Positions 5,143 through 9,826 of a stretch of DNA of 9,826 bases are shown here, in pieces; the stretch's first letter is position 1, and the number at the start of each line of letters is the position of its first letter. Both the position numbers and the translations under genes were made by a program. The notes under the pieces were generated by a model. It was not told the origin of the DNA, did no database searches, and was given only the letters and a program-made list of their open reading frames with translations. This stretch comes from JBFXAN01 sp050184225 (GTDB lineage: Bacteria > Chloroflexota > Dehalococcoidia > CAUJGQ01), in assembly GCA_050184225.1 (NCBI GenBank), contig JBFXAN010000217.1, positions 1 to 9,826 on the forward strand, in the 5' to 3' direction.

Positions 5143-7404
5143 TCAGGCCGCGTGGACGATGATGCCCCGGTCCTGTGACTCTCGCCGCACCTCCAGCTCG
5201 ACGATGCGCGCCATGTCGCCGCCGCCCCAAAGGATGAACTCCATTCCTTCGCCGACGGCGTCGATCACCGAGTTGATCGGTGTCCAGCGCATGTACAGAT
5301 CGACGGTGGTGTCGTACTGGCCGCGCACCGCGAGCGCCAGGCCGGCGATCGTGTTGGCGATCGCCGCGCCGTCGCATCGCAGCAGTCCGTACGGTCCGAC
5401 ATTGTGACCGGTGATCAGGAGCTCGTCGAGGAAGATGGACGGGTCGTTGCCGCGCACTTCGACGAGCAGGATCGGCAGGTCCGCCGCGATACCGTGCCGG
5501 CGGCGGGCTTCTTCGACCTCGCGGTCGTATGCCGCCTGGTCGGTTCCGCGCAGCGGATCGTGTGTGATCAGCCGAATCCGGCCGTCGTCGATTGCGCCGC
5601 GGATCATCTGGTTGGCGGTGCGGTCGATCACGACGCGGCTGATACGAAGTTCCGTCGAGCGGAGGACGCGGGAGACAACCGAGGTGATGACGATGCCGGC
5701 GACGAAGCAGGCGGCGATGACGAGGCCGCTGGGCTGCTCCCGCATGTTCTGGACGGTGATGTAGATGAAGGCGGCCATGATCGGCAGAAAGAGCCAGAGC
5801 CAGCGCGAGCGGGTACGCCAGGTTGAGATCGTCACGGCGACCGAGGCCGACGCCATCAGGAAGAGGACGCCGGTCGCGTAGGCGGCACCCTGAGCCTCGA
5901 CATCGGCGCGAAAGACCAGCGTGACGAGCAGCGCGATCGCCGTGAGGACGAGGACGAGCGGCCGCTGAGCGGAGGCCCACTGCGGCGCCATGCCGTAGGC
6001 GGGCAGGTAGCGCGGCACGAGGTTGAGCAGTCCCGCCATCGCCGACGCCCCCGCGAACCACAAGATCGCGATCGTGCTCAGGTCGTAGATTGTGCCGAAG
6101 ACGTCACCCAGATCCTCGTGGGCGAGAAATGCCAGGGCGCGGCCACGCGCCTCGCCCCCTTCATCGAACGCCTCCGGTGGGATGAGCAGCGTCGTCGCGA
6201 GGCTGCTCATCAGCAGATAGACGCTCATGATCAACGCGGCCGCGGTCAGCAGCTTCTTCGTATTGCGGATGCGGCCGGCGGGGCTGGCTTCGGTATCGCC
6301 GGCATCGCCCTGCACGACCGGCATCACGGCGACGCCTGTCTCGAACCCGGAGAGGCCGAGCGCCAGCTTCGGGAAGAGGAGCAGCGAGACGCCGAGCCAG
6401 GCGAGCGGATTACCCCGCTCGTCATAGAGGGCATCGAGCCAGCCGCTGACGAGGTCCGGATCGGCGCCGACCTCGCTCAGCGCCCGGACGAGGACGACCA
6501 TGTTCAGTCCGAGGTAGATGACGACGAGCACGACGGCAACGCCGATCGCCTCCTTGAACCCCTTCAGGAAGACGCCGCTCAGCGCCAGGATGAGGACGGC
6601 GGTGATCGCGATGTCGACGACCACGTTGTGATGGAGCGCGCTGGGGAAGAAGGGGTTCTCGACAATGTGCGCGGTGGCGTCCGCCGTCGACAGCGTGATC
6701 GTGATAATCCACGACGTAGCGGCGAAGCCGAGCAGGACGAGCACGAACAGCTTCCCCCGCCAGCGCGGCAACAGCCGCTCCAGCATCGCGATCGATCCCT
6801 GGCCATGCGGACTCTCGGCAGCGACCCGGCGATAGGTGGGCAGCGCCCCGACGAGCGTGAAGGCGACGAGGATCAGGGTGGCGATCGGGGAGAGCAGGCC
6901 GGCGGCGAGATAGGCGATGCCGGGCTGATAGCCGAGGGTGGAGAAGTAATCGACACCGGTGAGACACAAGACCTGGTACCAGGGCCGCGCGGCGTGATGC
7001 GCGACCTCCTCCTTCTGGTACAGCCAGCCCGTGATCCGGCTCTGCGACTCGCGCCGCTCGGCGATGGCGACGCGCGCCATGTCGATGTCGATCGCGCGAG
7101 GCACCCGGACCACCGCCGGGAACCGGCCGCGCCGGCCGGACAGTGTCGTGTCCGGCGGCGTCGCTATATTTGGTGATACCGGCTCGGTCGGGTGCGGCCC
7201 GCTGGTGTCACGTGTCTCGATCGGCGGATGCTCGGCTGCCGTGTTGCCCGGCGGCTTCGCATCACGCTCGGCTGAGGGGGAGACAGGATTGCCGGCATCG
7301 GCCGGAAGCTTTGGCCGCGCGACGCGGAGCGGGTGCTGGCGGCGCGGCAGATTGTTCCGGCGCGTCTCATCGTTCGATGCGCTCTCGTCTCGGTTCCCAT
7401 CCAT
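5143..7404 (-). CDS. APC-superfamily permease with long soluble tails
   Basis: ATG 7404 has GAGGT 7 bases upstream (7412-7416) and gives 753 residues. Residues 1-105 are Pro/Arg/Ser-rich and probably disordered, which is unusual for the family. The transport core runs from about 148 to 581 with around 12 hydrophobic segments. It opens with LTGVDYFSTLGYQPGIAYLA (148-167), the unwound first-helix region that binds substrate in APC-type carriers, and includes ALPTYRRVAAESPHGQGS (187-204). Residues 582-753 form a soluble cytosolic alpha/beta domain (for example LPILLVEVRGNDPSIFLDEL and MRWTPINSVID). This architecture recalls amino-acid/polyamine permeases and the KimA-type potassium importers; substrate cannot be decided here. 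It appears monocistronic, with no clear promoter in 7405-7510 beyond a TACACT box near 7460. Confidence 0.82.
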   Translation of the reverse strand: MDGNRDESASNDETRRNNLPRRQHPLRVARPKLPADAGNPVSPSAERDAKPPGNTAAEHPPIETRDTSGPHPTEPVSPNIATPPDTTLSGRRGRFPAVVRVPRAIDIDMARVAIAERRESQSRITGWLYQKEEVAHHAARPWYQVLCLTGVDYFSTLGYQPGIAYLAAGLLSPIATLILVAFTLVGALPTYRRVAAESPHGQGSIAMLERLLPRWRGKLFVLVLLGFAATSWIITITLSTADATAHIVENPFFPSALHHNVVVDIAITAVLILALSGVFLKGFKEAIGVAVVLVVIYLGLNMVVLVRALSEVGADPDLVSGWLDALYDERGNPLAWLGVSLLLFPKLALGLSGFETGVAVMPVVQGDAGDTEASPAGRIRNTKKLLTAAALIMSVYLLMSSLATTLLIPPEAFDEGGEARGRALAFLAHEDLGDVFGTIYDLSTIAILWFAGASAMAGLLNLVPRYLPAYGMAPQWASAQRPLVLVLTAIALLVTLVFRADVEAQGAAYATGVLFLMASASVAVTISTWRTRSRWLWLFLPIMAAFIYITVQNMREQPSGLVIAACFVAGIVITSVVSRVLRSTELRISRVVIDRTANQMIRGAIDDGRIRLITHDPLRGTDQAAYDREVEEARRRHGIAADLPILLVEVRGNDPSIFLDELLITGHNVGPYGLLRCDGAAIANTIAGLALAVRGQYDTTVDLYMRWTPINSVIDAVGEGMEFILWGGGDMARIVELEVRRESQDRGIIVHAA

Positions 7405-7513
7405 CCGAGATACCTCAACGTTGTCGAGGATGCCGGCCTCGCAACCGAGTGTATCTCGCCTTGACGGTGAGCACGCCGACCGGTCAATGGGCACCGTACC
7501 ACAGGTGAGGGAA

Positions 7514-7555
7514 TCCGCCGGGTCGGCGGACCGAAGCTCGGGCGTGGCCCGAGCT
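7514..7555 (-). terminator. Tandem hairpins between sigma operon and permease
   Basis: TCCGCCG/CGGCGGA (7514-7520, 7524-7530; loop GGT) and AGCTCGGGC/GCCCGAGCT (7535-7543, 7547-7555; loop GTG) are two perfect adjacent stems. They lie 32 bases past the stop of the YtkA-like gene and about 110 bases ahead of the permease start. They probably end the sigma operon transcript, although neither has a U-tract. Confidence 0.6.
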
Positions 7556-7586
7556 ACCGCCGCCGTCCCGAATGCGCAGCCCGCTC

Positions 7587-8165
7587 CTACGCACTCCGGC
7601 CAATCACCCGGCGCCCACCAATCAGCGCTACGCCGGCGACGATCACCACGATCGATACGAGGCCGATCGCGCCGACGGTGTCCGTGAACCCGCCGGTTGA
7701 AGCCTCATGTGGCGCCGGCGCTGTCATCTGGGTGAGTGTGGCTTCGTCGGATGCCGTCGTGGTCGTCCGCGTGCCGGTGGATGAAAGGACTGTGACCGGT
7801 TCGAGCCGCGTCCCCGCGAACGGCGCCGGCACGATCTCCGGGAACCAGGTGCCGGCTTGAGGGAACCGGACCTGTGCGACGAAGTGACCGATCGCCTTGG
7901 CCGGTGTGGCCCTCGACTCGATCCGCTCACCGCTCTCCTGATGCCGCGCGATGAAGACGGGTTCGAGTGCCTGACCAGACACCTGATGGATCGGTGTTTT
8001 GTCGTGCTGTTTGACGAGGAAGCCCACCTCGATCATCTCGCCGGCGCGAGGTTCGGACAGCGGCCGATCCAATGTCACCGTTGCCCAACCGCCGGCGTGT
8101 GCGGCTGTGGCGAGAAGTAGCAGCATGATGGCGGTGGCACCGCCCGCGATCCAGAGCCGAGTCAT
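7587..8165 (-). CDS. YtkA-like exported, C-terminally anchored protein
   Basis: The 192-residue protein starts with a signal peptide (hydrophobic 5-20, likely cut after TAAHA at residue 24). The mature part opens GGWATVTLDRPLSEPRAGEM and has VGFLVKQHDKTPIH (47-60), then GHFVAQVRFPQAGTWFPEI (93-111). This is the Ig-like beta-sandwich pattern of YtkA/FixH-type domains, including the late aromatic strand. A Thr/Ala-rich linker (about 128-158) leads to one membrane helix (164-183) and the basic tail RRVIGRSA, so the domain faces outside. YtkA-like domains are often tied to metal or redox handling, but I see no clear metal site apart from scattered His54, His60, His75 and His94. The ATG overlaps the anti-sigma stop by 4 bases (ATGA), with GGGAGAGG ahead of it, so it is translationally coupled. 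Confidence 0.78.
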   Translation of the reverse strand: MTRLWIAGGATAIMLLLLATAAHAGGWATVTLDRPLSEPRAGEMIEVGFLVKQHDKTPIHQVSGQALEPVFIARHQESGERIESRATPAKAIGHFVAQVRFPQAGTWFPEIVPAPFAGTRLEPVTVLSSTGTRTTTTASDEATLTQMTAPAPHEASTGGFTDTVGAIGLVSIVVIVAGVALIGGRRVIGRSA

Positions 8166-9097
8166 GGCATCCTCTCCCTTGTTGTGTGGTCCTTCGCTTC
8201 GTGACTTCCACAGCTTCTACAACGGAGATGGCTGCCAGGTTCCCGCCCGTGGGAGCGTGGGCGCGATTGCATTGATTCGGCGATGCGGATCGCCGTGTCC
8301 AGGTCGAGGGAGGATTCGAGCCGGTAGGTGATGCCGTCCCGCTCCCAGAGCAGCGTGTTCGCCGCCAGTCGCGATGGTTGCTCATGCATCGCGCCGGCGC
8401 CATCACGAACGATCAGCAGGTGAGGTACGCCCGCGATCCAGAAGGCCCGCGCCCCGTTGACGCTGGTCGGTGTCGCCGTCGCGCCGCGTGGCAGGCCCTT
8501 CTGGATGAACGGTATCGACTCACCGCGGAACTGGGTGATGAGCAGTCCGACGCCGGTCTCGCGCGTCTCCGGCAGGTCGGGCCGCGGTGCGTACGTGAGC
8601 GTGACGCGACCGCCGGGCGGCTCGGCGCCCGTATATACCGCATCCGGTTGCCCGACCAGCGCGGCAGATGGTAGGAGGATCGGAAACGCGACCATGCCAC
8701 GCGCTTCGGCGAGCGACACGCTGCGGCCATCGATGAGCAGGGCGCCGGTGGATGGTGCGCCGGACGGGATCGCCGTGCTCGTGGAGGAATCCGGGAGCGG
8801 CACGATCTCGACGCTGGACAATCCCAGCCAGTCCGCGACGGCGTTCCGCGCCGGTGGTGTCAGGGCGACCACCACAAGCAGCACGAGCAGGATCACGAGG
8901 GTTGCAGCGACCGCCCGCCGCCTCCGACTCAACCACGTATGGTGCGGGAGCAGCCACCGCCGATTCTGCCGGTGTTCAAGATCCGCGCGCACCCGGCCCG
9001 TCAGGTCCGGCGTCGATGGGAAGTCGATGTGTCCGGCCGCGCTGACGAGCGCGCGCTCAATCTCTCGTTCGGCGAGAGACGCAGGGCGATCAGCCAC
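8162..9097 (-). CDS. Single-TM anti-sigma-like protein, DUF4367 type
   Basis: The 311-residue product starts at GTG 9097, with GGAGG 6 bases upstream, and overlaps the sigma gene by 8 bases. Residues 1-60 are cytosolic and charged, with no HxxxCxxC zinc motif. One membrane helix lies at about 61-80, followed by LTPPARNAVADWLGL (79-93). The outer domain (about 94-276) has VSLAEARGMVAFPILLPSAA (127-146), VNGARAFWIAGVPHLL (213-228) and LLWERDGITYRLES (249-262), typical of the DUF4367-like domain of ECF partners. It probably holds the sigma factor at the membrane and senses an outside cue. Residues 277-311 (an Arg/His/Ser/Cys-rich tail after RIAESMQ) look unlike a folded part and extend past the usual family end. 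Confidence 0.8.
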   Translation of the reverse strand: MADRPASLAEREIERALVSAAGHIDFPSTPDLTGRVRADLEHRQNRRWLLPHHTWLSRRRRAVAATLVILLVLLVVVALTPPARNAVADWLGLSSVEIVPLPDSSTSTAIPSGAPSTGALLIDGRSVSLAEARGMVAFPILLPSAALVGQPDAVYTGAEPPGGRVTLTYAPRPDLPETRETGVGLLITQFRGESIPFIQKGLPRGATATPTSVNGARAFWIAGVPHLLIVRDGAGAMHEQPSRLAANTLLWERDGITYRLESSLDLDTAIRIAESMQSRPRSHGREPGSHLRCRSCGSHEAKDHTTRERMP

Positions 9098-9659
9098 GCG
9101 ACACCTCCGTCTCGGAGATCGAATTGCCGTCGAGCATCACGCGGAGCCGGCGCAACGCGCGCGACAGCCGCGACTTCACCGTGCCTCGGGCGCAACCCAT
9201 CACGGCGGCGATCTCCTCCTCGGAAAGCTGCAAGAAGTAGCGGGCGGTGACAGCCAGCCGCTCTTCAGCGCGGAGGCGGTTGACGGCCGCGAGCAGCTCC
9301 GCGCGTTGCTCGGTCGCAAGCGCCAGCATCTCCGGTGAAGCGGCATCCGCGCCCTGGAGGCGGGCATCCGCCGCCCGCAACGCGAGGCCGGCGCGGCGAC
9401 CGGCGGCGGTGCGGCGGTTGCGCGCCTCATTCGCGACGATGCGGAGGAGCCACGGACGGAACGGCGCGCCGGCACGAAAGCGGGACAGGGCGAAGTACGC
9501 CTTGACGAAGGCCTCCTGCACCGCATCCTCCGCCTCCGCCACGGCGCCCGTGATCACGAACGCCGTGCGAAAGGCGATCTCCTGATGCCGGCGCACGATC
9601 TCTTCGTAGGCGGTCGCATCGCCCGAACGCGCCCGCTCGATCAGCCCGCTCTCATCCAG
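9090..9659 (-). CDS. ECF-type RNA polymerase sigma factor, CTG start
   Basis: The 189-residue product has region 2 (about 4-85: LIERARSGDATAYEEIVRRH, AEDAVQEAFVKAY, FRPWLLRIVANEARNRRR-like end). It has region 4 (about 120-175: LPAEER-like RLRAEERLAVTARYF, LSEEEIAAVMGCARGTVKSR). No ATG, GTG or TTG lies in frame near the expected N-terminus. CTG 9659 sits exactly where homologues have Met (LDESGLIERA), with AGAGGTGG (9667-9674) 7 bases upstream. The only other start, GTG 9740, would add 27 residues translated across the putative promoter. An ATG at 9666 is out of frame and stops after four codons. It is the first gene of the sigma, anti-sigma and YtkA-like operon. Confidence 0.85.
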   Translation of the reverse strand: MDESGLIERARSGDATAYEEIVRRHQEIAFRTAFVITGAVAEAEDAVQEAFVKAYFALSRFRAGAPFRPWLLRIVANEARNRRTAAGRRAGLALRAADARLQGADAASPEMLALATEQRAELLAAVNRLRAEERLAVTARYFLQLSEEEIAAVMGCARGTVKSRLSRALRRLRVMLDGNSISETEVSRG

Positions 9660-9680
9660 CGGCCATCCACCTCTACCGAG

Positions 9681-9709
9681 TACTACACCGGAGAAGGGGA
9701 AAGGGTTCC
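9681..9709 (-). promoter_or_regulatory. ECF-like promoter of the sigma operon
   Basis: On the minus strand GGAACC (9704-9709) is followed by 17 bases and GTAGTA (9681-9686). GGAAC is the common -35 element of ECF-dependent promoters. The implied start near 9675 places the ribosome site at the very 5' end of the message and fits the CTG start at 9659. Self-activation by the encoded sigma is the simple reading, but it is inferred from one site. Confidence 0.45.
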
Positions 9710-9746
9710 CGGTTTGAGGGGTGCTCTGGACGGCCCTCACCCCCGA

Positions 9747-9773
9747 CCCCTCTCCCGCTCGGCGGGAGAGGGG
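9747..9773. repeat. Perfect 12-bp-stem hairpin repeat
   Basis: CCCCTCTCCCGC (9747-9758) and GCGGGAGAGGGG (9762-9773) are perfect inverted copies around TCG. It is preceded by CCCTCACCCCCGA (9734-9746). The 'CCCTCACCCC...CCCCTCTCCC...GGGAGAGGGG' arrangement is a widespread dispersed intergenic hairpin in many bacteria. It may also terminate a transcript entering from outside. The sequence from here to 9826 shows no gene; it contains a CGATCGATCG run near 9804. Confidence 0.7.
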
Positions 9774-9826
9774 AGCACAGCGTGGCCGTGAGCATCAGGG
9801 TGTCGATCGATCGGTCAGACTGTACC

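Noticed and set aside
5018..6061. A long minus-strand frame overlapping the permease in another phase
   Set aside because: The product is Arg/Ala/Pro/His-rich with no hydrophobic or domain structure, and the permease frame explains the region.
6118..7176. A 352-codon plus-strand open frame opposite the permease gene
   Set aside because: Its product is full of Asp/Glu/Arg/Gln runs with no fold pattern, as expected for the antisense of a GC-rich membrane gene. The opposite frame has clear transporter motifs and a ribosome site.
8378..9338. Plus-strand open frames opposite the anti-sigma and sigma genes
   Set aside because: Arg/Ser/Ala-rich shadow products. The minus-strand genes show recognised sigma and anti-sigma patterns with coupled starts.

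Overview
The window is a GC-rich bacterial chromosome segment with dense, mostly short transcription units, SD-type ribosome sites and frequent GTG/TTG starts. The protein set is a Thermomicrobia-like Chloroflexota or deep actinobacterial repertoire: a DUF4258/YgiT toxin-antitoxin pair, a DUF1269 protein, a PT-rich secreted protein, DUF998 with a TetR, a large APC-type permease with a soluble C-terminal domain, and an ECF sigma / DUF4367 anti-sigma / YtkA-like operon. This placement is an inference from protein style; no rRNA or other marker is present. I see no tRNA, rRNA or CRISPR array.

Left part (1-934, + strand): the C-terminal end of a probable transposase closed by a hairpin (110-131), then a 37-residue ribbon-helix-helix-like ORF, then a tight toxin-antitoxin operon (DUF4258 toxin followed 3 bp later by a YgiT-type zinc-finger antitoxin with a TTG start). 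This looks like a small accessory patch next to a mobile element.

Middle part (975-3526): a thiol-dioxygenase-like cupin (+), a convergent two-TM mini-protein (-), a DUF1269 membrane protein (+) closed by a strong hairpin, about 170 bases with no gene I can support (2493-2666), and a secreted PT-linker protein (-). The region upstream of that last gene carries three phased heptamers of the TACCCTT/AAGGGTA type. These overlap the 3' end of what seems to be a truncated membrane-protein gene (3329-3526).

Regulatory switch (3329-5129): DUF998 (-) and a TetR regulator (+) are divergent. Their intergenic region holds a near-consensus promoter for DUF998 (TTGACA, 17 bp, TATGCT). Two copies of a 15-bp element lie in it, 24 bp apart: one fills the promoter spacer and one sits at the presumed transcription start. 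This arrangement predicts TetR repression of DUF998 and probably autorepression.

Right part (5143-9826, - strand): a 753-residue APC-superfamily permease with an unusual ~105-residue Pro-rich N-terminus and a ~170-residue cytosolic C-terminal domain. Upstream of it, after a pair of tandem hairpins, lies a translationally coupled operon (ECF sigma, single-TM DUF4367-type anti-sigma, signal-peptide/TM-anchored YtkA-like protein). The sigma gene seems to start at a CTG codon just downstream of an ECF-like promoter (GGAACC, 17 bp, GTAGTA). A perfect 12-bp-stem hairpin repeat lies further upstream. The three proteins could form an envelope-signal module: the extracytoplasmic DUF4367 and YtkA-like domains sense, and the sigma factor responds.
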